From a virus, in the IMG/VR virus record IMGVR_UViG_3300030060_006317, positions 1 through 64,000 of that record: a stretch of DNA of 64,000 bases; one strand, written 5' to 3'. This document shows, piece by piece, positions 7,762 through 17,924 of the stretch. The notes below the pieces were generated by a model that ran no database searches, was not told where the DNA came from, and was given only the letters and a program-made list of their open reading frames with translations. Each line of letters opens with the position of its first letter. The stretch's first letter is position 1. The position numbers and the translations under genes are program-made.

Positions 7762-10700
7762 ATGGCTACAAAATTTGATTTTCTTTCACCAGGTGTAAAT
7801 ATCCGTGAAATTGACCAAAGTTTCATCCCAGCGCAAGCTGATGCTTTGGGACCTATTATTATTGGTAGAACCAGAAAAGGACCTGCTAATAAGCCAGTAA
7901 AGGTTAGGAATTTAGACGACTATGTGTCGGTATTCGGATTACCAGTTGCTGGTGGAAATGGAGTTCAAGGTGATATATGGAGAGAGGGCAACACTGTTGG
8001 ACCCACATATGCATCTTACGCTGCGCAAGCATGGTTGGCATCCGAAGAGTCTCCTATAACAGTTGTTAGAATCGCTGGTGAGCAACACTCATCAATTGAT
8101 ACTGGTGGAGAAGCTGGTTGGCAAGTTGGCGCGGCACCTATTGGAGCCACCGGTCACAACTCAACCGCTTATGGTCTATTTCTTTGTGATGAGGCTGATG
8201 GTGGTCAAGCCACAGCAGTTACACTCGCAGCAGGTAGCGGATTCAATGCCAATACAATCGGTGATGGATCTGGAGCTTTCACAAACTTTAAACTAAGAGT
8301 TATTCAGGGAACCGCAGGAGCTTCCTTGCATACTGCGGCAACATCTGGTGCTGGTTTAAAGTTTGAGGTCATTTTTAATGATGCTCTGGAATCAATTACG
8401 TCTATCTCTAGAGATGCAACAGGTGGTTCTGGTGGGGTTCCATTGATTACTCTCGGTATGGTTAGTAGCGGGGGGACAATTGCAAATGTTATGTCTCAAA
8501 TTGAAGCAGCATTTGATTTGGCTATAAGTAGCGGTGATATTACCAATGTATCTGTTGCCAACAAAGGTTCCACTTTAGAGATTTTTAACTTAGACACTTC
8601 AGGTCCTATGTTAGTAATTACAGATTTCAGAGCTGGTGGTCACATTAAAGGTACAGGTATTGAAGGTGACGGAGCTGATGCCGTCTCTGCTCAAGATTTA
8701 GACGCCGGAGACAGAACGAAGTCAGCAGGTGCCTTAGCAGCCACAAGTGCCGTTTCAAAAGGCTCTCTTGCTGCAGTATTCTACTCTGTAACCGGTGCTT
8801 TGGCATTGTCAGGTACAGTCGTGGACGCCGGAGCTGCTGGAACTGTAGCTGCTGGTACCATGATGGAATCTGCTGGAGCTAGTGGACAATTTAACTTAGT
8901 AGCTTATGATGAATCTGGAGCTATCAAAGATGATTTAGCTTTTAATTTATCGAGAAATAGTTCAAATTATATTAGAAAGGTGTTTAACACAAACCCACAA
9001 CTTACCAATACTGCAATGTATGACGCTGCAGATCAAAAAACATATTGGCTAGGAGAATCATTCTTGGATCATTATGAATCAAATGTTAGCGGTACCGTTG
9101 CAGAAAACATATACGGTATACTCTTACCTCTTGGTACAGGACTTACCGCTGGGGCTAACTGGGGTTATCACAGATACGGCGCTAGAGAGGCGAAATCAGG
9201 ATGGGTATTCTCAGATAAGTCAACAAATGAACAAAAACTATTCAGATTTAAGTCTTTACACGTTGGAATCGACATTCAAAAAGATTACTTAATTGCAATT
9301 GAAGACATTAAAGAAACTTCAAATTCAAACGTTAATGCTTTTGGGTCTTTCACAGTTTGCATCAAAAGCGTGACTGGTGATACAGTTGAAAAATATAGCG
9401 GATGTAACTTAAATCCTGCTTCTCCAAACTATGTTGCTGCTAGAATTGGTGATCAATATCAAGTATGGAGCGACCAAGATAAAAGATATAGAACTTATGG
9501 AGATTTCAAAAATCAATCTAATATTTTCTACATTGAAGTATCTGACGTTGTAGAGAACGGTGGGGCAAGTACTTTATTACCAGCTGGTTTTTATGGACCA
9601 GTTCGACCAAAAGGTTTCCAAATTTTAACTGGGGATGCACAATACAAATCCTTCGATGGTAGCGCTGATTTTACCGGTGCAGCTGTTCAAAGTGGTGAAG
9701 ATGCTACCCTTTTCAAAGGACACACAGGAACTGCTGGACAAGTGGCAAACCTAGGAAGCTTAGTTAGTGCACAATTTGAATTCCCTAAATTGAGAATGCG
9801 AGATAATGGCTCTGATGGTGGCGCTTCTGATCAAGCGAGAACATATTGGGGAGTTCGCCCGAAAGTTTCCGCTCGATCAAATCAACATGATCCAGATTAT
9901 ATTGATTATTTAAGACCGCTTGGTATGGGATTAAATGAGGCAGATAGCCACATCCCAGCTAATTCAAATTTTGAATACTCATTCATCTTCTCTCTTGATG
10001 ATGTAAAAGGAACAGTAGCAAGTGGCGTTTGGACTTGGGCATCTGGTAATTATGATGCTGGTCTATCCTTTACTTCTATTGGTGGTCAAACTTATGGTGG
10101 ACTTTTAGATGCAAATGTTAGACAATTTATCATGCCAGTATGGGGTGGTTCTGAAGGATTTGACATCAAAGAAATGGAACCACTAAGAAATGAATTGATT
10201 ACTGATGCTACTTTCTCAGAAAAAGCTAACTATGTTGATTACTCAATTTCAAAAGCTTTAGATTCAATCGCGGATTCAGAATTGGTTCCAGCTAACTTAT
10301 TAGTTGCTCCTGGTCTATGGAGACGCTCTGTAACAGACAAGATGATCGATATTTCAGAAAATAGAAGAGATATTCTTTCAATCATCGACATCCAAGGCGA
10401 CTATCGTCCAAGAGTTGAAGTTAATAATACTGCGGAAAATAGACTTGGATCAGTAACAGATGCTATCACTAATTTAAAAACTAGAAGTCTTAATTCCTCA
10501 TATGCTTGTGCATTCTATCCATCAGTACAAATTGCTGATAATCTAAATGGAAGCAAGCTAGTGTGGATTCCTTCCTCTGTGGCAGCCCTAGGTGGCATGG
10601 CACGTTCCCAAGCACAATCAGACGTATGGTTTGCGCCTGCTGGGTTTAATCGAGGAGGATTAGGGTCTCTCGGAGGTTCAAGAGGACCTAGAGTTATCCA

Positions 10701-11148
10701 AGCTCGTCAGAGGCTGGACTCTAAAGAAAGAGACTTGCTATACGAACAAAACATTAATCCCGTTGCAACATTCCCCAATGAAGGAGTTGTTATCTTCGGA
10801 CAAAAAACATTACAAGCAGAAGATTCAGCATTAGACAGAATCAACGTTAGACGTCTAGTATTAGACTTAAAAGCTAAAGTTGGCGATGTTGCGAAGAACT
10901 TGTTGTTTGATCAAAATTTAGAATCAACTTGGTTGAGATTTAAATCACAAGTAGAGCCAATTTTGTCTTCTACTCAAGCTAGATTTGGATTATCTGACTA
11001 TAAATTAGTTCTAGACTCGACAACAACGACTGCTGACTTGATAGATCGTAACATTATGTACGCAAAAATCTTTATTAAACCTGCTCGCGCTATTGAATAC
11101 ATTGTTGTTGACTTTGTAATCACAAAGACTGGTGCAGATTTTGTATAA
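7762..11148 (+). CDS. gp18: tail sheath protein (gp18-like)
   Basis: 1128 aa, much longer than T4 gp18 (659 aa). The N-terminus LSPGVNIREID is a hallmark of contractile sheath proteins, and the C-terminal third has the conserved sheath core: RNELITDATFS, LWRRSVTDKMIDI, DIQGDYRPRV, YACAFYPSVQI and the final INVRRLVLDLK to AIEYIVVDFVI region. The extra length is Gly/Ala/Ser-rich inserted domains (about residues 90-400 and 590-700) that would face the outside of the sheath. It makes the contractile layer around the tail tube. A strong SD (aaggagat) precedes the start. Confidence 0.95.
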   Translation: MATKFDFLSPGVNIREIDQSFIPAQADALGPIIIGRTRKGPANKPVKVRNLDDYVSVFGLPVAGGNGVQGDIWREGNTVGPTYASYAAQAWLASEESPITVVRIAGEQHSSIDTGGEAGWQVGAAPIGATGHNSTAYGLFLCDEADGGQATAVTLAAGSGFNANTIGDGSGAFTNFKLRVIQGTAGASLHTAATSGAGLKFEVIFNDALESITSISRDATGGSGGVPLITLGMVSSGGTIANVMSQIEAAFDLAISSGDITNVSVANKGSTLEIFNLDTSGPMLVITDFRAGGHIKGTGIEGDGADAVSAQDLDAGDRTKSAGALAATSAVSKGSLAAVFYSVTGALALSGTVVDAGAAGTVAAGTMMESAGASGQFNLVAYDESGAIKDDLAFNLSRNSSNYIRKVFNTNPQLTNTAMYDAADQKTYWLGESFLDHYESNVSGTVAENIYGILLPLGTGLTAGANWGYHRYGAREAKSGWVFSDKSTNEQKLFRFKSLHVGIDIQKDYLIAIEDIKETSNSNVNAFGSFTVCIKSVTGDTVEKYSGCNLNPASPNYVAARIGDQYQVWSDQDKRYRTYGDFKNQSNIFYIEVSDVVENGGASTLLPAGFYGPVRPKGFQILTGDAQYKSFDGSADFTGAAVQSGEDATLFKGHTGTAGQVANLGSLVSAQFEFPKLRMRDNGSDGGASDQARTYWGVRPKVSARSNQHDPDYIDYLRPLGMGLNEADSHIPANSNFEYSFIFSLDDVKGTVASGVWTWASGNYDAGLSFTSIGGQTYGGLLDANVRQFIMPVWGGSEGFDIKEMEPLRNELITDATFSEKANYVDYSISKALDSIADSELVPANLLVAPGLWRRSVTDKMIDISENRRDILSIIDIQGDYRPRVEVNNTAENRLGSVTDAITNLKTRSLNSSYACAFYPSVQIADNLNGSKLVWIPSSVAALGGMARSQAQSDVWFAPAGFNRGGLGSLGGSRGPRVIQARQRLDSKERDLLYEQNINPVATFPNEGVVIFGQKTLQAEDSALDRINVRRLVLDLKAKVGDVAKNLLFDQNLESTWLRFKSQVEPILSSTQARFGLSDYKLVLDSTTTTADLIDRNIMYAKIFIKPARAIEYIVVDFVITKTGADFV

Positions 11149-11183
11149 TCTACTAATTATGAATATAACAGGAGAACTTAATT

Positions 11184-11798
11184 ATGTCATTTTGGAGTGA
11201 AAGCGCCAGCGCAGTGGGGGAAAGCAAGGACCCTAAAAGAAATTTTAGATTTCAAGTTACCTTTACTGGTTTATCTACTGGGAGAGTATGGTTCGCTAAA
11301 AAAGTTGGAAAACCTAATTTTACAATTACGGAGTCCACACATGACTTCTTTAATCACAAATTCTACTACCCAGGTCGAGTCGAATGGCAACCAATCCAGT
11401 TGACTTTAGTTGACCCAGTAGATCCGAACATTGATACTGCGGCACAAATGTCTGCCCTAGTTGAAGCGGCTGGGTATGAAATCCCTGCCAACTCAACTAC
11501 CCCTTTGAGATCTATGTCAAAAGGTAAGGCAGTAGATGCAATTGGTGCAATTACAATTGCTCAATTGGATGCAGATGGAAATGAGATAGAAACTTGGACC
11601 CTAACCAACCCATTCATTAAAACATTGAAGTTCGGAGACTTGGATTACTCAAGTGATGACTTGACTGAAATGGAAATGGAAATTAGATACGACTTTGCAA
11701 CATGGACTTCCACTGCAGCCGGATCTAAAAATATGGGTACACCAAGTCAAAATATGGCTCCTAAAACTGAGGGCTTCTTTGGCCCCAAGAACAGCTAA
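11184..11798 (+). CDS. gp19: tail tube protein (gp19-like)
   Basis: 204 aa. It follows the sheath gene, as in T4. The N-terminus SFWSESASA, the RNFRFQVTFTG strand, KKVGKPNFTITESTHDFFNHKFYYPG-type segment and the late WTLTNPFIKTLKFGDLDY strands match the gp19 beta-barrel family that stacks as hexameric rings to form the DNA channel. It is paralogous to the next gene. Confidence 0.92.
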   Translation: MSFWSESASAVGESKDPKRNFRFQVTFTGLSTGRVWFAKKVGKPNFTITESTHDFFNHKFYYPGRVEWQPIQLTLVDPVDPNIDTAAQMSALVEAAGYEIPANSTTPLRSMSKGKAVDAIGAITIAQLDADGNEIETWTLTNPFIKTLKFGDLDYSSDDLTEMEMEIRYDFATWTSTAAGSKNMGTPSQNMAPKTEGFFGPKNS

Positions 11799-11806
11799 GG
11801 TGAGCG

Positions 11807-12463
11807 ATGTCTTTCTGGACTTTAAAGTCATTTGAGCCGAAGACTAAATCTAAATTTATTGTTAATTTAGGTGGAGACTTTTTTATAACAGTTAAGTCTG
11901 TTACGAAGCCTAAATTAACAATAGAAACTCAAGAATATAGAATGATAAATCATTTCTATAAATTTCCAACGCTTGCAAAATGGGAACCAATCGAGCTAAT
12001 TTTAATAGATGCTTTTGGTGAAAAACAAGAAGGCGAATCTTTTAATGATAAGCAAAGCACAAACACTGCTGCTTTTTTATCAGCTTTAGCAAACAAAATA
12101 GGATACGTTGGCAATGATCATCAATCATTTGATGAAAATGCTGGAAGCTTCAGTAGTAAATATTCAGTAGAAAGTTTAGATTCAATCTCAAAAGAAGCCT
12201 CCGCTTTAGCTTTCACATCAAATGGATCCTCAGGTGATCCAATCATAAAAATACAACAACTCAACTCAGAAGGAAAAGTAATCGAAGAGTGGTCTATATT
12301 TAATCCTGTCATAAAATCTTTAGAGTGGGGAGACCTGCAATATGGATCGGATGATGTTGTTGAATATAAACTTAGCCTTGAATACGACTACGCCAAATTT
12401 AAATCCGGTGATGGAACAGAAAAACCTACGCAGGGTGGAAATTCAACAAACATATATAATTAA
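11807..12463 (+). CDS. second tail-tube-like protein (gp19 paralog, possible tube initiator)
   Basis: 218 aa, clearly paralogous to the preceding tube protein. Both begin MSFW, share SVTKPKLTIETQEYRMINHFY / KPNFTITESTHDFFNHKFY and a W-P/E-IEL-LID segment, and end with a WS/T-NP-IK-L-GDL-Y-SDD block. Differences include a longer middle insert (about residues 70-135) and a Gly/Asn-rich tail. In T4, gp54 caps the baseplate and has a gp19-like fold, so this copy may initiate the tube; it could also be a distal or alternative tube subunit. It lies 8 nt after its paralog. Confidence 0.8.
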   Translation: MSFWTLKSFEPKTKSKFIVNLGGDFFITVKSVTKPKLTIETQEYRMINHFYKFPTLAKWEPIELILIDAFGEKQEGESFNDKQSTNTAAFLSALANKIGYVGNDHQSFDENAGSFSSKYSVESLDSISKEASALAFTSNGSSGDPIIKIQQLNSEGKVIEEWSIFNPVIKSLEWGDLQYGSDDVVEYKLSLEYDYAKFKSGDGTEKPTQGGNSTNIYN

Positions 12464-12477
12464 TACTCGAGGTGTAA

Positions 12478-13308
12478 ATGAGAAGAAATAATGAAGAACG
12501 GGCGATGGGCGGTCACAAACCACCTCCATCAGAAGACGTTCCACAAATGGCAAATCCAATGGATTTTGTTGCTCCAACCGAATGGGTAGAGCTACCTTCA
12601 AAGGGAAAGTATCCCGACGGGCATCCGCTCCATGGTCAAGACTCAATTGAAATTAAGTACATGACAGCTAGGGATGAAGATATCCTTACAAACAGAGATT
12701 TGCTTAAGAAAGGTTTGGCAATTGACAGATTGATCTCTAATTTAATTAAAGATAAATCTATTGATTCAAAATATCTCTATGTTGGAGATAGAAATGCAAT
12801 TATGTTGTATGCAAGGGTTTCCGCTTATGGAGCAGATTATAAAACAAAAATAAACTGTCCTAATTGCGGAGAACAAAATAAATGTACATTTGATCTTCAA
12901 AGTCACGATGTTAATGAAGTGAATATAGAAGATACCTCTATTGAGAGAGTTGGTGATGGAACATTTGTAGTTGAACTTCCAATGTCTAAAATGCATGCCT
13001 GCATCAGACCCCTACTTGGACGTGATGAAATGGAAATCATTAAAGAGTCAAAGGGTGGAAAAATGGACAACCTTATAACAAAACAAATGAAAAGATTTGT
13101 AGTTGCTTTTAATGGCTACGAAGACCCTAAGACCATAAATTATGTTTGTGATAACATGGTTGCAACCGACTCAAGGTTTCTGAGAGATTGTTTTATGTTA
13201 ATATCTCCGGATATTTCAGTTAAAGACAACTTTGAATGCAAAGAGTGCGGCCATGAGGAGGTTATGCTGGTTCCTTTTGGGGCCGACTTTTTTTGGCCTG
13301 AACGCTGA
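12478..13308 (+). CDS. gp26-like baseplate protein / tail assembly chaperone-like, with zinc ribbon
   Basis: 276 aa. It has the T4 gp26-type layout: WVELPSKGKYP near residue 36, a YMTARDEDIL segment (61-70), a helical middle and a C-terminal FGADFFWP. Two CxxC pairs (C127/C130 and C254/C257) would form a zinc ribbon. The conserved FF codons at the very end lie in a run of seven T (13288-13294), and a second frame is open across the end of the gene. The position just before the tape measure matches tail-assembly chaperone genes. The two roles cannot be separated by sequence alone. Confidence 0.72.
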   Translation: MRRNNEERAMGGHKPPPSEDVPQMANPMDFVAPTEWVELPSKGKYPDGHPLHGQDSIEIKYMTARDEDILTNRDLLKKGLAIDRLISNLIKDKSIDSKYLYVGDRNAIMLYARVSAYGADYKTKINCPNCGEQNKCTFDLQSHDVNEVNIEDTSIERVGDGTFVVELPMSKMHACIRPLLGRDEMEIIKESKGGKMDNLITKQMKRFVVAFNGYEDPKTINYVCDNMVATDSRFLRDCFMLISPDISVKDNFECKECGHEEVMLVPFGADFFWPER

Positions 13309-13312
13309 GTAT

Positions 13313-13477
13313 ATGGAAAGTGTCTATGAGGCATTCTTTATTCTAAAACACTATGGCGGTTGGTCTTTGTATGAACTTTATAACCTACCAGTCGGTTTAA
13401 GAAAATGGTGGCTTGATAGAACAATCGAAGAATACGAAAAAGAAGCAAAAGAAGCCAAGAAAGCTAGAGGCAAGTAA
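13313..13477 (+). CDS. small partner ORF before the tape measure (possible frameshift extension)
   Basis: 54 aa from the ATG at 13313; the frame is open upstream to at least 13232, overlapping the end of the gp26-like gene by 76 nt. It contains YEAFFILKHYGGWSLYELYN and LPVGLRKWW, a conserved-looking aromatic pattern, then a charged helix. The ATG has no good SD (only GAG 3 nt away), so it may be made as an extension of the gp26-like protein by a +1 or -2 shift at the T-run, giving about 332 aa. Independent initiation remains possible. Confidence 0.6.
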   Translation: MESVYEAFFILKHYGGWSLYELYNLPVGLRKWWLDRTIEEYEKEAKEAKKARGK

Positions 13478-13480
13478 TCA

Positions 13481-13508
13481 ATGCTCGGAGAAATCCGAGC
13501 ATTTTGTT
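13481..13508 (+). terminator. rho-independent terminator
   Basis: A perfect 8-bp stem (ATGCTCGG with CCGAGCAT, 13481-13488 and 13495-13502), 6-nt loop and a TTTTGTTT-type tail. Confidence 0.9.
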
Positions 13509-13544
13509 TATGAAACTAATTAATGAATATACGAGGATTTATTA

Positions 13545-16142
13545 ATGAGCGTACCACCAGGAGGTGGCGGAACAGTTCCACCGCCAACACCACCAACCAG
13601 TCCAACTCCGGAAGCAGAGAATAGAGCAGAGCAAGAAGCTGCTGCTAATGCTCAGGTTGGTCAAATTATCGCTCAATCCGTTGAAAGGGAAAAAGAACTA
13701 AACAGAATCATGGAGGAGCGCCTCGGATTAATTGGTTCGACTGGTGAAGCTAGACTTAAACTCTTGGAACAAGAAGGCGACTTGTTAACCAAAGCTGTTA
13801 TTTCAATTCAAAAAGCTGGCGATGGGTACAAAGACAACGTAGAAAACATTAAATCAATCATTAAAGAAATGGGGACTCTCAGCGAGGCGAGATCTAAGGA
13901 ACTGCAAGAAGCCATTGAATCCGCTGAAACTCAACAGGACCAACTTGATATAATTCAAAAACAACTTGGTGTCATGGAAGATATCAAAAATACGCAACAA
14001 GAAATAAATAACGTAACAAATTCTGTTGCTTCAAAATTTGGACTTGCTTCAAAAACATCAGAGACGCTTCTTGGTAGAACTGTATTGTTAGGTCACCAAC
14101 TAAAAAAGATGGGAGGGGAACAAGGTGCCCAGGGCGTCGCCCTTGGATTGTATTCAGCAACTCAAGAAGCTTTCGGATTAGAAAAAATTCTAGCCTCAAT
14201 CGTTGAGGAAGCCGTAAAACTTACTCTTGAATTAGATAAGGCAGCTAAATCTTTTGGAAAAGCGACTGGATTTGACACAGCAGGTGTTAACGACCAATTA
14301 TTGGAAGCATCGAGATCAGGCGTTAAAGCCGCTGTTACACTTAGTGACGCAGGAAAATCTTTTGAAGCTTTAGCATCAGGGATGTCTAGTTTTAAAATGG
14401 GCTCTGTCGCTACAAACAACTCTTTAATAGAAACTGTCTCCTTATTAGATGCATTTGGAATATCAACCAATGATTCAGTAAAATCTTTGGACTTTCTAGT
14501 AACGGCTCTCGGAAGAACAGAAAAGCAAGCGGAAAATACAACCATGGCCATAGCCACAATGGGTAGATCCATAAATGTTAGTGGTACAAAAATGATTAGC
14601 GACTTTAACAGTAATGCTGGAAAACTTATAGGTTTTGGATCTAAAATGGAACAAGTGTTTAAAAACTTAGCCGTTCAATCAAAACTTACTGGGATTGAAA
14701 TGGGAACATTGATATCTACTGCAGAAAAATTTGATACTTTTGAAGGAGCAACAAAACAAGTTGCGCAAATGAACGCTGTTTTAGGCACCAACATGAGCTC
14801 TATGGAAATGATGAACATGAGTCATGATGAGAGAATAGATAGAATTAGACAAGAAGTAAAAGCATCCGTTGGAAATTTCAACACTCTTGACCGCTATACT
14901 CAAATGTATATCCAAAATGCAATGGGTGTCAATTCTCTTGAGGAGGCATCTAGATTATTAAACATGTCTCAATCAGAGTATTTTGACAATCAATCAAAAA
15001 TGCAAGCAGCAGCAGACACACAAGAAAAGTTAGCAGAAATGGCAGCAGAGTACGTTCCTTTACTTGAACAAATGAAGCTGCATTTTATGGAGATAGTTAG
15101 AACACTTGATCCTTTAATAAAAGGTTTTAGTGCTACCCTTGAACTTTTTGCAAAGTCACCAGCAATCCTATATACTCTCGTGGGAGCGCTTGCAGTTGGA
15201 AGAATTGCCATGTTAATGTTTGGAGCCTCTGCAGGATTCGCACAAGCCCAAATGGGACTTATTGGTCTATCAATTAAGTTACTCATGGTTGCATTCGCTC
15301 TATTGGTAGGTGAACAGTCGATGACGAATATTGGACTATTCATAGCTGGGTTGATATTATTATATGTGGCGTTTAGACTCCTAAGAAAGGAAACAGATAA
15401 TACCACTTTTGGATTTAAACTTTTGGCTAAAGTATTTGCTAAAAAAATTAACCCTCCGATGATTGCTGCGTTTGCATTTATGGCTGTTGGAGTTGTCGCG
15501 TTGGCATTAGCGTTAAGATTAGTCAAGGGACAAGTTATGTTAGCAGCGATAGCTATGGCCTTGTTGGCAGGAGCATTTGCACTTGCATTCTATGGATTCG
15601 CAGCAATGACAGGTGCCTTAAATGAACTTATCAAAACATTTATTGAGAGCGTTGATGTACTGCCAAAAGTGGCAGTTGGAATGTATCTTATAGCTGGAGC
15701 TATGTTGGCAATGGGAATGGCAGCAATGGTAAGTGCTAGCTCTATGTTGATGTTTCTAACTGGTTTAGCCGCGATAGGTGCAATTGTAATGATCGCAACA
15801 GGGGTTACTGCATTGGGATCTCTTGGAGAATCAATGGACGCAATCGGATCAGGTATGGAAAGGTTTGCCAGCGGTTTGGCTCAAGTTGTTTCAATATCAA
15901 AAGAACTTTCTGGTTTAAGTGAAAATTCATTTATGGCATTTTCTGCTAAAGGCTCAGAAACAAGTGCAATTATATCATCAAACGACTTAATAAAAACGGC
16001 AGTATCAGGAAAAATCAAAGTTGATGTCAATATTCCTGAGATAAAAAGTCCAACAGTAAATCTTAGCGTTTATCTAAACGGATTCAAGTTAGATACAAGT
16101 GGAGATAGTGATATAGCGAGAGTTGTTGTAGGAGCATCATAA
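13545..16142 (+). CDS. tape-measure protein
   Basis: 865 aa. It has a Pro/Gly-rich start, a long coiled-coil region (about residues 20-170), an alpha-helical middle, a hydrophobic multi-helix block (about residues 530-765) with several membrane-like segments, and a short beta C-terminus. This arrangement is typical of tail tape-measure proteins, which set tail length and help DNA cross the inner membrane. At about 0.15 nm per residue it would suit a tail near 130 nm, which is an inference. It has its own SD (gagga) after a terminator and TAATG-overlaps the next gene. Confidence 0.82.
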   Translation: MSVPPGGGGTVPPPTPPTSPTPEAENRAEQEAAANAQVGQIIAQSVEREKELNRIMEERLGLIGSTGEARLKLLEQEGDLLTKAVISIQKAGDGYKDNVENIKSIIKEMGTLSEARSKELQEAIESAETQQDQLDIIQKQLGVMEDIKNTQQEINNVTNSVASKFGLASKTSETLLGRTVLLGHQLKKMGGEQGAQGVALGLYSATQEAFGLEKILASIVEEAVKLTLELDKAAKSFGKATGFDTAGVNDQLLEASRSGVKAAVTLSDAGKSFEALASGMSSFKMGSVATNNSLIETVSLLDAFGISTNDSVKSLDFLVTALGRTEKQAENTTMAIATMGRSINVSGTKMISDFNSNAGKLIGFGSKMEQVFKNLAVQSKLTGIEMGTLISTAEKFDTFEGATKQVAQMNAVLGTNMSSMEMMNMSHDERIDRIRQEVKASVGNFNTLDRYTQMYIQNAMGVNSLEEASRLLNMSQSEYFDNQSKMQAAADTQEKLAEMAAEYVPLLEQMKLHFMEIVRTLDPLIKGFSATLELFAKSPAILYTLVGALAVGRIAMLMFGASAGFAQAQMGLIGLSIKLLMVAFALLVGEQSMTNIGLFIAGLILLYVAFRLLRKETDNTTFGFKLLAKVFAKKINPPMIAAFAFMAVGVVALALALRLVKGQVMLAAIAMALLAGAFALAFYGFAAMTGALNELIKTFIESVDVLPKVAVGMYLIAGAMLAMGMAAMVSASSMLMFLTGLAAIGAIVMIATGVTALGSLGESMDAIGSGMERFASGLAQVVSISKELSGLSENSFMAFSAKGSETSAIISSNDLIKTAVSGKIKVDVNIPEIKSPTVNLSVYLNGFKLDTSGDSDIARVVVGAS

Positions 16143-17914
16143 TGTCGTACAATTTAAGCGGAAATCCATTTGGCCTAAATAATTTAGAAAAAGATAGCAC
16201 CTATATAACTATCGGCTCTCTAAGAACTAGCAAAATGATAACATTCAAGCCTTTTGTTGAGTCGTTCTCTTTTAGTCTTGAGAAAGAAAAAGAAGAATTT
16301 ACGACAAATGAATACTCTCCATATAAAGATGTTATCACAAAAGCAACCCAAATAAATGTTGCAATAGAATTAAATATTGTAGCATCGAATTTAAAAGAGG
16401 CATCGACGAATGTTGCAAAAATAGTCGAATTACAAAGAATGATAAATGGAAACTATTCAGAACCCACCGTTCTCATAGTTCACTTTAGTAACTTAATAAA
16501 TTCTGGTTTACCTCAAGGAGATAAGGTGATGACAACACCACCTGGGGATTTCAATAGTTTAAAAAAAATAGGCGTTGCTTGCGTTTGTAACGAAGTTAGC
16601 TATGACCCAGACTTAGAAAAGGGAATGTTGAAATCTAGCGGTGGCAAGCTGGTTCCAAAATTTATCAAACTTAGCTTAGACTTAAAATATGTAATTCAAA
16701 AAATAACAAATAGAGATAGGAAAGAACTTGGAAACTTTTTTTTAATAAACTCTTTTACACAAAATGGCCTTTTTGCACTTAATGACAATCCCTTGTTTCC
16801 ATTTGGTGTTTTGTACAGTAATCCTGCGGATGGTTCCAATTATAATTTGGAAAATTTAGGTGGAATAATGCAAGGCCACCAATCGAGTTTTATCGATTCG
16901 ACATATAGAAATACAAAATCTTGGATTTTTATTGGAAACAATATCCAACCTAGTGAACAAAATTGGCGGGATGAAGAATTCGATAACATCCTTAATCCTA
17001 CAACGCAGGAAAATGACCCTGAAATAGCTAGGGCGAATGAAATAAAGAACTTAAACACAATTTACAACAATGATAATGGTATAAAACTTATGAGATATGT
17101 GTTTTTTGATCCCTACATAAAAACTTTCAAAAGAGTTATTAAGGTTGATAACAAATCAGCACAAAGTGGCAATCCAGAACCATTTAAAACAAATTATAAC
17201 GCTACAAAATTTCAAGATATAATTTTTAACTTAGAGTTTGATTGCCCTTCAGAATCTCTTGGGATGGGTTTGGTAAATTTAGCCAAACTGCAAACACTTG
17301 TTAGGCTTTTTTCTACAAGAGGAAAGTTGTCAAATAGCGGAATTACTAAAAACGGAGATGAAATTAGTTTTCAATTTCTACAATCTTCCAATGATAGTTT
17401 CTGTAGAGTTTGTATACCTTCTTTCTTGCAAAGTGCAGCCTCTGGTCCATTAAGTTGGAGTAGGACTGCTGAGCCTACACAATCATATGGTGCTTCGATG
17501 GAAGTTGTAATATTGGATATGAAAATAACAATAGATGCTAGTAATGGATTTTTTAGAGATGAGGGTGGATACTTAGTCCCTAAGAATTTTTCCATTTCTT
17601 TAGATATGATACCATTTAAAGACTCAATCCTTAAAGATTATATTATAACAGAAAAAGATGGAGAAAGCACATATAGAGTGCAAGACCCAGGGTTTGGTAT
17701 AAACGACACGGAACAATCTAATATACAAACAGATCCCGAATCAAATACTACAACAAAAGATTTTTCCGAAGATGATATAGTATTTCAACCAAGTGAGGTT
17801 CGAGTTGAGGAGTCTGTAACAATAGGTACTGAAGAGTATGCTGAGAGCGATGATGTTGAACCAGAAGGTGGATCTTTTGAAATCTTCAACGATGACCCAG
17901 ATGCAGATTATTAA
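16142..17914 (+). CDS. putative tail/baseplate protein, family not recognised
   Basis: 590 aa. It begins with a Gly/Asn-rich segment, then beta-rich sequence with helices such as KEASTNVAKIVELQRMING (about residues 83-101). Two similar blocks, one around residue 55-190 and one around 360-500, both contain hydrophobic strand, ISFQFLQ or VHFSNLI, and a KLSLDLKY / SISLDMIPF strand, suggesting a duplicated domain. The last 60 residues are Asp/Glu-rich. TAATG overlap with the tape measure places it in the baseplate/tube module; a gp48-like tube-cap role is possible but unproven. Confidence 0.6.
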   Translation: MSYNLSGNPFGLNNLEKDSTYITIGSLRTSKMITFKPFVESFSFSLEKEKEEFTTNEYSPYKDVITKATQINVAIELNIVASNLKEASTNVAKIVELQRMINGNYSEPTVLIVHFSNLINSGLPQGDKVMTTPPGDFNSLKKIGVACVCNEVSYDPDLEKGMLKSSGGKLVPKFIKLSLDLKYVIQKITNRDRKELGNFFLINSFTQNGLFALNDNPLFPFGVLYSNPADGSNYNLENLGGIMQGHQSSFIDSTYRNTKSWIFIGNNIQPSEQNWRDEEFDNILNPTTQENDPEIARANEIKNLNTIYNNDNGIKLMRYVFFDPYIKTFKRVIKVDNKSAQSGNPEPFKTNYNATKFQDIIFNLEFDCPSESLGMGLVNLAKLQTLVRLFSTRGKLSNSGITKNGDEISFQFLQSSNDSFCRVCIPSFLQSAASGPLSWSRTAEPTQSYGASMEVVILDMKITIDASNGFFRDEGGYLVPKNFSISLDMIPFKDSILKDYIITEKDGESTYRVQDPGFGINDTEQSNIQTDPESNTTTKDFSEDDIVFQPSEVRVEESVTIGTEEYAESDDVEPEGGSFEIFNDDPDADY

Positions 17915-17924
17915 GGAGACTAAT

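Noticed and set aside
14990-15526. 178-aa open frame on the minus strand inside the tape measure
   Set aside because: It mirrors the hydrophobic helices of the tape-measure gene and has Asn/Ala-rich composition typical of antisense shadows; no SD or promoter.
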